Assembly (NCBI RefSeq): GCF_019749295.1
Contig: NZ_JACWFG010000002.1
Location: forward strand, 147,326-211,325
DNA: 64,000 nt
Reading direction: 5' to 3'
From: Neobacillus niacini
GTDB taxonomy: Bacteria > Bacillota > Bacilli > Bacillales > Cytobacillaceae
Below the pieces are notes generated by a model, which saw only the letters and a list, made by a program, of their open reading frames with translations, ran no database searches and was not told the DNA's origin. The translations under genes were made by a program, and so were the position numbers. Each line of letters starts with the position of its first letter. The first letter of the stretch is position 1. Shown here piece by piece: positions 52,985 to 63,850 of this stretch.

Positions 52985-55378
52985 TTAACGATACTTAGGA
53001 GTATCGTAATATAGTGTATAGTGATCTAGCAATTGATATAAATTATAAATATTGTCTACCTGTTTGTACGCCCAGCCAATATCCGTTGCGTATTGGTGCC
53101 ATGATTGTAAAGGATTCCAACGCATTTTATAGAGTGTATCTTGTTGGAATGTACCGTTATAGATATAATCACTGCTGATAAATTGAGCTCCCCCAATAAT
53201 GGCCGCTTCAGGTGTGAACCATCCATTATCATAAGCGGTTTGTGCACCACATGTAAGTGGGCATGAATCTGCAGCACCGTAACCAAACATATTATAGACT
53301 TTTTTTCCGTTCACCTCAACACCGTTAGCTAGCTTAGAACTACCATTACCTGTTTCTAGCAGTGCATGTGAAATCAGGTACACATCATTGATATTATACT
53401 TCTTCGCCGCTTCAATAAATGCCTGACCTTTACCAGCTAAAATTCCCTTTCCCTTTAAGATCTTTTCATTTACCTCGCTAGCATTTAGGTTTGCTGGCTT
53501 TGATAACTTAAGGAATTGGAAATAACTCTTGTTATTGATGGAGAAATTATTTGGATTTAAGTAATGTTTAACATCCGATGCAAATGCATTTTGCCACGTC
53601 AATCTAACTTCTACCCATTTATCTGTTTTTCCTATTATCAATACTTTATCACCATTGTTTAACTGTTGGACAATATGACCATCTATAGACGGTGAAGTTC
53701 TCAAATTAACACCATTACCTGTGATGATCTGTTTCTTTATATCTACAAAATCGGAAGAGACAAATCTTCGATCATTACGGTACATATCCGTTTGAGGATT
53801 ATTAGCCATTTGTTTCTCAAGCATACTGTTTAAAGTTAGTCCATAATCCGTGAACATAAGCTGTGGACCATTTTTTGTTTTAACAAGATTTGTAGTCCAG
53901 CCAAATAAATCTTTTATCTTGTCAGTGGCTGTCATAGCCTTATCATAACCATTGAATGGCTGCGAAACAATTTGATAGAAGGATCCTTGTCCTTTTGTTA
54001 AATAGGTTGCGTACCAATCATTCTTTTTAAAGAATTCTTTTGCTTTATTAACAGCCTTTAAGTCTAAGAGTGGTTCTGACACAATACGGTAGCTCTTATA
54101 ATCACTTTTTCCAGTTTGACTGATATTTACATACCACTTATTCTTGTCAAAGAAACCTTTTGCCTTCGCTACTAGTGAAGAACCCAATAATGGTTCCGTT
54201 TTTATTTTATATACTGCATGCCCTTGTTTTCCTGTAGTTCTTGTTGAGATATACCAATTATTTTTAGTAAAGAATCCTTCAGCTTTTGAAAGCATCGTTG
54301 TTCCTAGGATTGGAGCAGTCTTTATTCTAAATCTTTCATATCCTGTTTTTCCCGTTTCTGCAGTCTTCGCATACCATTTATTCTTAACAAAAAAGTTCAA
54401 TCCCTTGTTTGCCATAGTTTGGCCTAAAACTGGTACTGATTTAATACGAAATCTTTCAAATCCTTCTTTACCTGTCGGCGTACTGCTAAACCACCACTTA
54501 TTTGTGGCAAAGAAGTCAGCTGCCTTACTTAAACTTGTTCCTAAGATAGGAGAGGTCTTAAGCTTGTATGTATTATTTCCTGCATTGATATAAGTGGCAG
54601 ATATTCCAGTTGCTTTAGTAAAGTCTTTAAGAACTTGGACTATTCGATCTTTACCAATAAACCCGCCAGATAAAACAGTATAGTATTTCTGCTGATCCCC
54701 AATGCCTTCATAGGTTGCATTAATTCCAGTAGATGATTTAAACTCTTTAAGAACTTGTTTGACTCTATCTTCACCTATGAAACCACCAGAAAGGATTTCA
54801 TAGTATTTAGCTTTATCACCGAAGCTCTCATATGTAGCATGAATTCCAGTAGCAGACTTGAAATCTTGTAAAATAGCTTTGGTATAATCTTCCCCAATAA
54901 ATCCTCCTGTAAGAATCTCGTAATACTTTTCGAGCCCCCCCACACCAATATAATTGGCCTGAATACCAGTAGACTTCTTGAAATCTGCTAGAATTGATTT
55001 AATTTGAGCTTGATCTCGAAAACCTCCTGATAATAACTCATAGTACCGTTCACGTGGTCCGATCCCCTCAACGGTTCCACCTATTTTCGTAGAGGATTTG
55101 AAATCTGATAAAATTTCCACTGCTGTGTCTTTTTCAACAAAACCGCCTGAATAAACCTGATAGTACTTTTCTGTTTCTCCCAATTGTTCTATTACACCTG
55201 ACCAACCCGTTTTGTTTTTAAAACTCGCTAAGTTGGTTTTTGCGTCAGCTTCACTTTCAAACCTTCCTGTCTCAATCTTATAGGATGACATATCCGTATA
55301 TGCCTCAGCAGGAAGTAAATTGAAATTGAAACTCACACATAGGAGACACAAAATAATTATTGAAATTCGTTTCTTCAC
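52985..55378 (-). CDS. secreted SPOR/SH3b/glucosaminidase autolysin
   Basis: 797 residues, GTG start. A signal peptide (1-26) is followed by about six SPOR-like repeats of 38-40 residues (YYE(I/L)LSGGF, pattern DFKSSTGI), then about six repeats of 45 residues (P(I/V)LGT...A..FF.KN.WY), an SH3b domain (NGVNLRTSPSIDGHIVQQLN), and a C-terminal N-acetylglucosaminidase of the LytD type with catalytic Glu in YLISHALLETGNGSSKLANG and YNMFGYGAADSCPLTCGAQT. It cleaves peptidoglycan glycan strands. SPOR repeats bind denuded glycan and probably place it at septa or old wall. Own terminator, no operon partner. Confidence 0.93.
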   Translation of the reverse strand: MKKRISIIILCLLCVSFNFNLLPAEAYTDMSSYKIETGRFESEADAKTNLASFKNKTGWSGVIEQLGETEKYYQVYSGGFVEKDTAVEILSDFKSSTKIGGTVEGIGPRERYYELLSGGFRDQAQIKSILADFKKSTGIQANYIGVGGLEKYYEILTGGFIGEDYTKAILQDFKSATGIHATYESFGDKAKYYEILSGGFIGEDRVKQVLKEFKSSTGINATYEGIGDQQKYYTVLSGGFIGKDRIVQVLKDFTKATGISATYINAGNNTYKLKTSPILGTSLSKAADFFATNKWWFSSTPTGKEGFERFRIKSVPVLGQTMANKGLNFFVKNKWYAKTAETGKTGYERFRIKTAPILGTTMLSKAEGFFTKNNWYISTRTTGKQGHAVYKIKTEPLLGSSLVAKAKGFFDKNKWYVNISQTGKSDYKSYRIVSEPLLDLKAVNKAKEFFKKNDWYATYLTKGQGSFYQIVSQPFNGYDKAMTATDKIKDLFGWTTNLVKTKNGPQLMFTDYGLTLNSMLEKQMANNPQTDMYRNDRRFVSSDFVDIKKQIITGNGVNLRTSPSIDGHIVQQLNNGDKVLIIGKTDKWVEVRLTWQNAFASDVKHYLNPNNFSINNKSYFQFLKLSKPANLNASEVNEKILKGKGILAGKGQAFIEAAKKYNINDVYLISHALLETGNGSSKLANGVEVNGKKVYNMFGYGAADSCPLTCGAQTAYDNGWFTPEAAIIGGAQFISSDYIYNGTFQQDTLYKMRWNPLQSWHQYATDIGWAYKQVDNIYNLYQLLDHYTLYYDTPKYR

Positions 55379-55524
55379 CTTTTCTCCCCTTTCTACTCTA
55401 TCCTTTTTATTGCTAGTTTATTAAATTTATAATATCTCTGATAACTAGGTGAGTCAACAAAATTTGCCATTTTTGTATATCTTTCTTCATATTTCAACAT
55501 AATTCTTTATAGCCACATTTTATT

Positions 55525-55557
55525 CAAAAAAAAAATCAAAGAAAAAAGATTCTTTGA
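55525..55557 (-). terminator. terminator of the beta-helix gene
   Basis: On the minus strand TCAAAGAA and TTCTTTGA form a stem followed by ten T. A few bases beyond the stop codon. Confidence 0.85.
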
Positions 55558-55564
55558 CTTTTTA

Positions 55565-56962
55565 CTATTTTTTCTTGTATTTAACATCATTTTCTTTAAT
55601 TGAAAAAGATTCTAAAAGCCCGATTTTACCCTTAATAAAAGGACCATCTAATGCTTCTATTACATTTTGATTTGCCTCTATCTTGCCTTTGTAATTATCG
55701 TATACAAGAATAAACATATCTAAAGCACTATTAAAGCTACTTTGATACTCATTCTTAATAACTTTAACATTATCTCCAAAAGTAATAGCAATGAAGCTTA
55801 TACTACGTCCATTTAATGTATTTCCTTCCACCGTGATATCTCTTCCCCGGACTAGGAATCCATAATTAAAATCCTCGACATAATTATTACGAAACGTGAT
55901 GTACTCTGCTGTTGAATGCGTTCCAAATCCACTGTTTCCGCTTGCTAGTTTACCCTTGCCATAACCTAATGATTTAGAGTTCTCTACCACACCGTATCGT
56001 GAAGGAGTGTCTCCTGAAAAGTCTACACCACGTCTGATCCTCTTAAAGGTACTATCTGTTATGAAGGTCCCGGTCCCTCCATAATCCTGAATTCCATATC
56101 CAGATGTAACATCCTTGGTTGTTTGTAAATCAATAAGTGCATTCGTTACTTCCGTTTGATAGGTGGTATGAAGTAAAATTCCTATTCTTTTTGAATTCTT
56201 TACCGTTACATTTTGCAGTTTGGAATTCATTGTATTATTTACTTTCACCATGATAGTATTATATGGCTCTGGATGCGCAAACTCTATATTTTCTAAATAT
56301 AAAGCAGCACTGGGATAAAGTGTTACAGTCACTTCCTCTCCCTTACCTGCCTGGTATCCTTCCACTAACGGCCTTTCTAAATAGACTTTATGACCATCCA
56401 CCTTTGTAACTTTATGGAGTTCACCCTTCGTAAGATACCCCCTATCATCCCAATACCAGGGCTTATCCGATTTTAGATGAAGTAGCATTCCAGGGCTAAT
56501 TCCTTTAGTGGAGTGGAGCTCAATATATAACTGTTTTGATGAGATTGGCTGCGTGACTGCGGTTGTAAGAATGGATTTATTATCGAAAATAAATGCACTA
56601 TCCTTAGCCTTTTGGAGAATCGTTGCACTCTCATACTTGTCAGTCTTAATATGGATAGTAAGATTGCTCTCTAAAGGTTTATCAATAATATATGTTGCTC
56701 CGCTTTTAAGAACGATTGTTCCGCCCTTATTTATCGCTTTTTGAAGTGCTGTTGTATCTGCTTTTTTATCAAAACCATTCGCTCCAAATTCCTCAGGTGT
56801 ATGTACTGATGCTTGTTCAGGAACCGTTGTAGTTTCTATTATGTGTGTATCTTTCTTTTTACTAGTAGTACTGATTAGAAGTAGGAAGGAGAGTAACACA
56901 AAGGCAAATATGCATAATAGTAATAGTAACTTTTTATTTTCAATTAATATTCTTCTCTTCAT
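55565..56962 (-). CDS. membrane-anchored right-handed beta-helix protein
   Basis: 465 residues from ATG 56962, preceded by AAAGGA; longer frames upstream have no ribosome site. One N-terminal membrane anchor (LLLLLCIFAFVLLSFLLLIS) precedes the pectate-lyase-type fold: PEEFGANGFDKKADTTALQK AINKGG, then turns of parallel beta-helix such as LQNVTVKNSKRIGILLHTTY and ITVEGNTLNGRSISFIAITF. Substrate is probably a surface or environmental polysaccharide; catalytic residues cannot be assigned. Follows TagH by about 100 bp on the same strand, with a hairpin between them at 57029-57060. Confidence 0.82.
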   Translation of the reverse strand: MKRRILIENKKLLLLLCIFAFVLLSFLLLISTTSKKKDTHIIETTTVPEQASVHTPEEFGANGFDKKADTTALQKAINKGGTIVLKSGATYIIDKPLESNLTIHIKTDKYESATILQKAKDSAFIFDNKSILTTAVTQPISSKQLYIELHSTKGISPGMLLHLKSDKPWYWDDRGYLTKGELHKVTKVDGHKVYLERPLVEGYQAGKGEEVTVTLYPSAALYLENIEFAHPEPYNTIMVKVNNTMNSKLQNVTVKNSKRIGILLHTTYQTEVTNALIDLQTTKDVTSGYGIQDYGGTGTFITDSTFKRIRRGVDFSGDTPSRYGVVENSKSLGYGKGKLASGNSGFGTHSTAEYITFRNNYVEDFNYGFLVRGRDITVEGNTLNGRSISFIAITFGDNVKVIKNEYQSSFNSALDMFILVYDNYKGKIEANQNVIEALDGPFIKGKIGLLESFSIKENDVKYKKK

Positions 56963-57028
56963 TGTCAGTCCTTTCCCTTTCAGATTGCCCTTTAGAAAAG
57001 GGGTATATAATATATTATGTCTTAAAGC

Positions 57029-57060
57029 AGAAAGACACGAGAAATGTCTCATGTCTTTCT
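57029..57060 (-). terminator. hairpin after tagH
   Basis: AGAAAGACA and TGTCTTTCT pair, with an inner GAGA/TCTC stem, 4 bp after the tagH stop codon. T run is weak, so it may attenuate rather than stop transcription into the beta-helix gene. Confidence 0.55.
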
Positions 57061-57064
57061 AACG

Positions 57065-58684
57065 TTATTCTCCTGCTATTATGGTCACGGACTGATTATT
57101 TAGATTAAAAATATACTCATAGTCATTCGAAAAAATTGAGAATATCTTATTATCCTTACTAATAATAGCAGCATTCTTTATAAGCTCGTCCATATTGACT
57201 TTTTGAGGGTCAAATTCATTTACAATGATTCCTTCTGACAAGTGATCACTCTTTAACTTATATCTTATACTGCCAAAGACAAGGTGCTTGTTACCCTGCT
57301 CATCTAACTCTTCACCCGTTTTTCCACGGATCTTACTTTCGATTTCTTGCTGTTCACTATTGATAAACGCCAAATAATACTGATAAGAACCAACGAAAGA
57401 AGCAGGCAGTGCATCAAGATAACCCGCTAAGTTAAAGTCTATTTTTTCAAAAGGTGCTTGTGGAATATAGATATTTTCTTCCTTTACATACCCTAGTTGG
57501 TCGTTTACAGAAACCTCAAGAACGTCACCAATTTTATTATTCACACGCACTTGATCTGAGAAACCAACAGTTACCATTTCATCCTTTAGCTCTTTCGACT
57601 GAAAGACACTTTCTTTTTCAGTCAGGACATAACCAACTTTGTTGATCGCTTCTACCTTATCAGACACCGCTTCTTTTGAGGTTTTCTCCACTTTAACTTG
57701 ACTTTCATCTTTACTCATATCAATCTGCTTAATAAACTGTATTCCTTTTGCCACGCCATTGTCGAAAAACATAAGCATGGTACTGATAAAGAAGAACATC
57801 ACTAACAAAATGAGTTCCATCGATTTTCGATTCGTTTTTTCCTTTTTTACCTTTTTACTCCTGCTGGTGGATATTGGCTTTACTACATACTCTTTTTGCC
57901 GAACCGCCATCTTTTCCTTTTTATATTTTACCTTCTCCTCTTCACTTAACGCGTTGAAGAATTTAATAAAATCACTATAATTCTTGAGTACCTCTTTTGT
58001 AGGTCCAAACTCCAGTAATTCACCATAATGAATCCACATCGTCTTATCACAAAATGAACGAATTTGTGATACTGAGTGACTGATGTAGAAAATGGTCTTG
58101 CCCTGACTTTTAAACTCATTCATTTTTTTTAAGCATTTTTCATAAAAGGTCTGATCGCCAACAGATAATGCTTCATCGATGACCATAATATCAGGGTCTG
58201 TATGAGCTGAAATCGCAAAGCCAAGTCTAGACTTCATTCCACTTGAAAATGTCTTTACTGGTTGATTAATAAAGTCGCCTAAATCTGCGAAGTCAATGAT
58301 AAGAGGTGTAATACGTTTAATTTCTTCTTTTTTAATCCCTTGCATCAAACACTTTAATTCAATATTTTCTAGTCCTGTTAAATTGTTGTTCAAACCGACA
58401 GCAATGGCGATCAGAGATGTTTCTCCATTCACTTCTATTTCACCAGTAGTCGGGGGTACAACTTGAGCGAGAATGTTGGATAGTGTAGATTTACCTGATC
58501 CGTTTATTCCGATTACTCCAATTGTTTCACCTTCATCGACAGTGAATGATATATCCTTCAGCGCATAAAAACTCTTGCTTTTACTCTTTATTCCCAATAA
58601 ATCTAATATTTTATCCAGCTTCTTTTGCTGAAGTGTATACCGCTTTGAAACATTATGAAATGTCACTTTTGGCCTTGCACACAT
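57065..58684 (-). CDS. tagH: teichoic acid ABC transporter ATP-binding protein TagH
   Basis: 539 residues from ATG 58684, preceded by GGAGG. ABC domain in residues 1-245: Walker [21 protein letters not shown], signature [16 protein letters not shown] and Walker [14 protein letters not shown]. It then has a long basic linker, one membrane helix ([19 protein letters not shown], about residue 290) and an extracellular SH3b-like region, the arrangement of Bacillus TagH. Powers export of wall teichoic acid with TagG, encoded 16 bp upstream. Confidence 0.95.
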   Translation of the reverse strand: MCARPKVTFHNVSKRYTLQQKKLDKILDLLGIKSKSKSFYALKDISFTVDEGETIGVIGINGSGKSTLSNILAQVVPPTTGEIEVNGETSLIAIAVGLNNNLTGLENIELKCLMQGIKKEEIKRITPLIIDFADLGDFINQPVKTFSSGMKSRLGFAISAHTDPDIMVIDEALSVGDQTFYEKCLKKMNEFKSQGKTIFYISHSVSQIRSFCDKTMWIHYGELLEFGPTKEVLKNYSDFIKFFNALSEEEKVKYKKEKMAVRQKEYVVKPISTSRSKKVKKEKTNRKSMELILLVMFFFISTMLMFFDNGVAKGIQFIKQIDMSKDESQVKVEKTSKEAVSDKVEAINKVGYVLTEKESVFQSKELKDEMVTVGFSDQVRVNNKIGDVLEVSVNDQLGYVKEENIYIPQAPFEKIDFNLAGYLDALPASFVGSYQYYLAFINSEQQEIESKIRGKTGEELDEQGNKHLVFGSIRYKLKSDHLSEGIIVNEFDPQKVNMDELIKNAAIISKDNKIFSIFSNDYEYIFNLNNQSVTIIAGE

Positions 58685-58700
58685 TTTAAAGCCTCCGGTC

Positions 58701-59504
58701 TTATATATAATCCACAAATTGTTTTCTAAATCGCATATGAACCAATGATCCAATATAGATGATCAATAACGTTGTTACCCAAAAATAAATCATGTAAATC
58801 CAATCAGTGAAAAACCATTCTTTAAATATAAAGGTTTTTCTATACCCTTCAATTAGGTAGTACAATGGATTCAATTTTAGTATCTTCACATACATCTCAG
58901 GTAACCTTTCCATATCCCATAAGATTGGAAGTAGATATAACATCATTCTCATTACGGATTGTAAAATGATTTGAAAGTCTCTAAATACGGTTGAAATGGT
59001 TGAAAACAACAATGTGATGGCGTATAAAGAAACAATCGTACAAAGAAAATAGTAAGGAAGCTGTAAAAGGTAAATCCCTGGATTAATGCCATATAACATA
59101 AGAATAACGAGTAGGAAGATGATCATAGAAGTAAAATTAAGCGCATTGCTGATAATCGTAACTGACGGCAGCACACTTACGGGAAATTTCATCTTTGCTA
59201 CCATATTTACTCTTGTAAAGACACTATTCGATCCTTGGATCACTGCAGGACTGATAAAGAACCATGGTATAAGCCCTACTAACAACCAAACTAAGTATGG
59301 GACCCCATAGATGGGATTCCCTTGTCTTATCCCTATCCCAAAAACAAACCAATAGATGAAGATTTGAAGAGCAGGATTTAAAAATTGCCATGCAGCTCCA
59401 AGGTAATGTGCCTGATACTTACTTTTTATATCATAAGATGCTAACCGAAATATTAAATGCGCATTTACGAATTGTTCTTTTAAAATATCTATTACAACTC
59501 TCAT
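58701..59504 (-). CDS. tagG: teichoic acid ABC transporter permease TagG
   Basis: 267 residues with six hydrophobic helices, of the ABC-2 polysaccharide exporter family. Signatures include [20 protein letters not shown] and [20 protein letters not shown]. Forms the membrane part of the TagGH exporter that moves undecaprenyl-linked wall teichoic acid outward for ligation by LCP enzymes such as that at 51558. AAAGGACG precedes the ATG. First gene of the tagGH pair. Confidence 0.95.
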   Translation of the reverse strand: MRVVIDILKEQFVNAHLIFRLASYDIKSKYQAHYLGAAWQFLNPALQIFIYWFVFGIGIRQGNPIYGVPYLVWLLVGLIPWFFISPAVIQGSNSVFTRVNMVAKMKFPVSVLPSVTIISNALNFTSMIIFLLVILMLYGINPGIYLLQLPYYFLCTIVSLYAITLLFSTISTVFRDFQIILQSVMRMMLYLLPILWDMERLPEMYVKILKLNPLYYLIEGYRKTFIFKEWFFTDWIYMIYFWVTTLLIIYIGSLVHMRFRKQFVDYI

Positions 59505-59739
59505 TCAAAACGTCCTTTATTCATATTGCTTGAATCTATTATTCCATAAGTACAAATACAGTAATATATTATACCACATTACATTATCCTTTAATAAAAC
59601 TTTTGGCTACTTCTTATTTCCAGTTATTGATTTCGCTATAAGTAATTGTATACTTATTTAGTAGACAATTGTTAATAATTTTAGGAAGGAAGTACTACAA
59701 ATAAGATTGCGTAAACTTATGTGGAAAGGCGTGTAGATA

Positions 59740-61827
59740 ATGGTACAGCTATTTAAACGAACCTTACCTGATCAATCTTCGCTTCAATTTGCGGACTTGA
59801 TTATGGAGAATAAAATATTTCTATTTAAAATTTGGGATCCTTATTCATTTGAGGGCAGGTTAACTTGGACAGAGGACCCATATAAAGATAAAACGTGGAA
59901 ATTTTATTTACACTGTTTAAGAATGGTTAGTTTTCTGACGAACGCTTACGAAATGACAAAAGACCTAGGATATTTAAGAAAAGCAGAATGGTTTATCAAT
60001 AGTTGGATAGAACATAATCCTACCCCAGAAAACAATGTAAGTGAGTGGGCTTGGAGTGGGCACGGAACTGCCAATCGACTATTAAACCTTATCTATTTTT
60101 GGACAGAGTATAAAGAATCACCTCTTTATCAACGTGATTTCGAAGAGAAGTTCATTAATCTCCTTCAGACTCATGGTGAATTTTTAGCAGATCAAAAAAA
60201 TTATGAGGATTATAATCATGGTATTTTTCAGGATCAAGCTCTACTAGAACTTACTGTATTTTTCAAGCAACTAAAAGGTAGTAAAACTTGGCGTGAAATT
60301 GCCATTTCTCGCTTATTATCACGATTTAATAAAGATGTTTCTCATAGTGGAGTGCATAGAGAACATAGTCCTGCCTATCACGTTGTTGTTCACAACCTCT
60401 TTATAGGTATAAAGGATTTTATGGATTATCATTCCATATCCTATCCTGCTAACTTTTCTAATACATTGTACCTTATGCAAGATTACTTAGCTTATCTCAC
60501 AAAAGGTAATGGTTATTTACCACTTGTTGGCGACACAGGTCTATCTAATGCCCTTAATGGCATTGAAAAAAGGCATATTCTAAATGAGCATTGGTCTTAT
60601 CGTTCTTCAAAAGGGAAAGAAGGAAAAAAACCAGCTAAATCTTTCCTTGCGTACTTAGATAGTGGAGTTGCGCTTTTCAGAACGGATTTCAACAAGAATT
60701 TTAATAATAAGCTATTCTGGTTTTTTAGCAGTGCCTTCAATTCGGCCATACATAAGCACGCTGATGACTTATCATTTGAACTGCAGTATAAAAATACAGA
60801 TTTTATTGTAGATTCGGGTAAGTATAACTATAAGGAGACTGACCCCTATCGGAAATACTTCCGAAGCGTATTTGCTCATAATTCCATAGCGGTGGATGGA
60901 AAAACGTATTCATTATCAAGAGAACAAATTGGTAAATCATTATTATTCGACTCATATGAACAAAAAAACACCTATTTTCTTATACAAGGTTGTCATGAAC
61001 TGTATAATGGGGTAAAAATCTATAGAACAATGATTCAATTAAAGGATCAGGCTCTTGTTATTCACGACAGAGTTTATTCTGATAATCCACATCAGTATAC
61101 ACAGATTTTTAATATTGGAAACGATGTTACTGTTAGTAACAAGGACACAAACAACTATTTATTAGTCAGCAAAAAAGAGGATGCCTCTATATCATTAAAA
61201 CAAATGGATGACAGCTCATCTGTTTCCATGTTAGAAGGGCAAGAGAACCCTATCTTTGGCTGGCAGTCTTTTGGCTTTAACCAAAAACATCCGATAAAGA
61301 CCATTCATTTTAGTAAAGAAGGACATTCCGCCCAATTCCTAACACTAATCCAAATGGATAGTAACTTACCCATTAATAATGTTGAGGTTATGGAAGATCA
61401 AACTTTCCTTACCTACCGCTTTAATGAAGAAACATTATTAGATGAAATAAAAGTACGGAGATTTTCGGAAGAAGATTTAAATAAGCACAGAATTAGACAG
61501 TACGGTAAAGTAGTAAGGGCTGTGGATTCTTGGGAGTTATTTGCTAATAGAAATGGATATAAATTGGTCCGCTGTAATCTAAAACTAAATAAAAAGCGGA
61601 TTAAAAATCAATATTTTGTTGAATTAAACGGCAAGCTAATCGAAACTAGATATGCAAATGATATTGATGCTCCCCATTTAACAGACCTATACAGTAACGG
61701 TTATCTATACATTTCTATCAGCAATGAAGATAGTAATTGGACAGCGGAAGAACGTCCATCCAAGGAACAACTAAATCATTACTTTCAAAAAAATAAATTA
61801 TTCTTATATTATCAAGAAGAAGTTTAA
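59740..61827 (+). CDS. heparinase II/III-family polysaccharide lyase-like protein
   Basis: 695 residues. The N-terminal alpha-toroid includes WAWSGHGTANRLLNLIYFW and the NHGIFQDQALLEL motif (Asn159, His160) of this family. The C-terminal beta-sandwich begins near residue 330 with HKHADDLSFELQYKNTDFIV DSGKYNY, where His338 and the Tyr residues fit the lyase site. No signal peptide, so it is probably intracellular or exported by another route. Such proteins accompany polysaccharide genes and may edit the chain. It precedes the asparagine-synthase-like gene by about 40 bp, and the two form a plus-strand pair opposite tagGH. Confidence 0.85.
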   Translation: MVQLFKRTLPDQSSLQFADLIMENKIFLFKIWDPYSFEGRLTWTEDPYKDKTWKFYLHCLRMVSFLTNAYEMTKDLGYLRKAEWFINSWIEHNPTPENNVSEWAWSGHGTANRLLNLIYFWTEYKESPLYQRDFEEKFINLLQTHGEFLADQKNYEDYNHGIFQDQALLELTVFFKQLKGSKTWREIAISRLLSRFNKDVSHSGVHREHSPAYHVVVHNLFIGIKDFMDYHSISYPANFSNTLYLMQDYLAYLTKGNGYLPLVGDTGLSNALNGIEKRHILNEHWSYRSSKGKEGKKPAKSFLAYLDSGVALFRTDFNKNFNNKLFWFFSSAFNSAIHKHADDLSFELQYKNTDFIVDSGKYNYKETDPYRKYFRSVFAHNSIAVDGKTYSLSREQIGKSLLFDSYEQKNTYFLIQGCHELYNGVKIYRTMIQLKDQALVIHDRVYSDNPHQYTQIFNIGNDVTVSNKDTNNYLLVSKKEDASISLKQMDDSSSVSMLEGQENPIFGWQSFGFNQKHPIKTIHFSKEGHSAQFLTLIQMDSNLPINNVEVMEDQTFLTYRFNEETLLDEIKVRRFSEEDLNKHRIRQYGKVVRAVDSWELFANRNGYKLVRCNLKLNKKRIKNQYFVELNGKLIETRYANDIDAPHLTDLYSNGYLYISISNEDSNWTAEERPSKEQLNHYFQKNKLFLYYQEEV

Positions 61828-61866
61828 AGCTATTAGCATATTACTAATGACAAGATTGAGGTATAA

Positions 61867-63840
61867 ATGATGAGCACCGATAAATATAATGAACTTAAAT
61901 ATAAAAGAGGTTTCCTGCTAACCGATCGACAAGTGGATGCACCACATGCGCATTGGAAATATCTTAGCATTGATAAATACCACTTTTATTACGATCCCTT
62001 AAACGATGTTTTATTTAAAGATACTGCGGATAATTGGGTACTACTATTCGGTAATATCATTGATATTCGTTCAGAAACTATGGAGAAACAATTTATTGCC
62101 TCAGAGGCTCTTCGTTTGTTAGAAGTCTCTGAAATAGCATTCTTCGATTACCTAGATGAATTATCCGGTCGATATCTTATTTTTTACGGAAACAAAAATA
62201 CTGCGAAAATTTTATCAGATGCTGCAGGCTTACGCAGTATCTTTTATAGTACGGAACAAACAGTTATTGCTTCTCATAGTGACCTAGTCAATGAAGTGAC
62301 TAACTCTGGTGAGTCCACAAAAGTTGACAGAGAGTGGTTAAAGACATACTCTAGCTCGTTAATTCCGGGACACTTTACCTATTATCATAATATCTATTTC
62401 CTTACGCCCAATACTCTACTAGAAGTAAACACAACAAATGTAAGGAGGTTTTTCCCTCGAGAAGATATAGAAATTAAACCGATGGAACAAATCGTTGAAG
62501 AAATAACAGCGTTATCTAAGAAACAAATGGAATTACTCTCTAAAAGTCACAAGACCTTTTTGTTCTCATTAACTGGCGGGATAGATAGTAGAACAACTTT
62601 AGCTCTAGCCAAAGATTTCAAAGATAAATGTCACTTTTTTACTTATCGTAAAGAAAATTTCAACTCATCAAAGCTAAATGCCTTTATTATAGATGAAAGC
62701 ATTGTAAAAGAAATGACCTATAATCTCGATTTAAATCATGAGTTCCTTACAATTGATTACAACCTAAAAGATCAAGATTTTATAGACTTTACAAATGTCA
62801 TGAATCGCAATATTACGATTCAGCATAACCTCAGATTAGCAAAGTTGTATTTAGATTCATTTCCATCTAATTTAATTCATATTCGTTCAAATGTATATGA
62901 AATTGGGACCATGTCATATCGAAGAAGATTTAAGCTTCCTAAAACACCAACAGTCGAATCTCTAGTTCTCATTTATTCTAAAGAGGCAAAGGATGACCAG
63001 CGGGTTTACGATGCGTTTAAACAGTTTTACGAGACCATTCAGTTAGATCAAATTCACAATTATGATGCATTTGATTTATTATATTGGGAATATCGGATGG
63101 GTACTTGGCATAGTCAAATTATTTCTGAAAGTGATGTTGCACACGATACTTTTGTATTAATTAATGTGAGGAAAATTATCAAATTATTACTTTCCGTTCC
63201 ACTTTCAGAAAAGCAAGATAAAACAGTGTTAAAAGAACTTATTAATAAGAATTGGCCAATCCTTAATTACTGGGAAGTAAATTCTCTTGGTAATCCAACT
63301 GCTCATTATGACAAACAATTTGATGACGTAGGGATACCATTAACAGCTGCTAAATTCCAATCAGGTTCAATAGATGGCCAACGCATTGTTCCTATTAGAA
63401 AAAAGGTACAAACGCGAAGAATGAAGTTCTGTCTAGAAGAAAGCAGTCCGTTGGAAGGGGACTTTGTTGAGGCTGTTATCCCTTTAAAAACAGAGGCAAA
63501 TAAAAGCAGTCATTGTATTTTGCATTTGCGCTCTCCATATGAAAACATTAAATTGAAGGGGAGAATTAAGTATCAAATTTTTCTTAACAATCGTTTGTTA
63601 CTAGAAGAAGATGTGGCATGTTGGCGGGAAACAAACCAAATTTCTCTAAAGTGGAAAAAAGCCAGCGGTAAGGATAAATTAAAGATCAAAGTATTGTCTA
63701 TGAGGGATTGCGAAGATTGGGCCTGGGGAAAAGCAGGAACGATCTTAGTTGAAAAAATTATCCTTCGTAATGGGGATAAGATTGAAGAGGATCAACTTCA
63801 GGTGTCAGCAACCAGTCCATTTTCAGTCATTCAAAAATAA
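61867..63840 (+). CDS. asparagine-synthase-like protein without N-terminal Cys
   Basis: 657 residues; ATG 61867 or the next codon is the start, after GAGG. The N-terminal half has glutaminase-fold features (VLLFGNIIDI, LDELSGRYLIFYGNKNT, DAAGLRSIFYSTEQTVIASH) but begins MMSTDKYN without a Cys2. The synthase half has the PP-loop FSLTGGIDSRTTLALAKD (about residue 235), expected to adenylate a carboxylate. The last 130 residues are an extra beta-rich domain (CILHLRSPYENIKLKGRIKY), unusual for AsnB. Pairing with a lyase-like gene suggests modification of a uronic-acid polymer; that is inference. Confidence 0.8.
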   Translation: MMSTDKYNELKYKRGFLLTDRQVDAPHAHWKYLSIDKYHFYYDPLNDVLFKDTADNWVLLFGNIIDIRSETMEKQFIASEALRLLEVSEIAFFDYLDELSGRYLIFYGNKNTAKILSDAAGLRSIFYSTEQTVIASHSDLVNEVTNSGESTKVDREWLKTYSSSLIPGHFTYYHNIYFLTPNTLLEVNTTNVRRFFPREDIEIKPMEQIVEEITALSKKQMELLSKSHKTFLFSLTGGIDSRTTLALAKDFKDKCHFFTYRKENFNSSKLNAFIIDESIVKEMTYNLDLNHEFLTIDYNLKDQDFIDFTNVMNRNITIQHNLRLAKLYLDSFPSNLIHIRSNVYEIGTMSYRRRFKLPKTPTVESLVLIYSKEAKDDQRVYDAFKQFYETIQLDQIHNYDAFDLLYWEYRMGTWHSQIISESDVAHDTFVLINVRKIIKLLLSVPLSEKQDKTVLKELINKNWPILNYWEVNSLGNPTAHYDKQFDDVGIPLTAAKFQSGSIDGQRIVPIRKKVQTRRMKFCLEESSPLEGDFVEAVIPLKTEANKSSHCILHLRSPYENIKLKGRIKYQIFLNNRLLLEEDVACWRETNQISLKWKKASGKDKLKIKVLSMRDCEDWAWGKAGTILVEKIILRNGDKIEEDQLQVSATSPFSVIQK

Positions 63841-63850
63841 TATTACAAAT

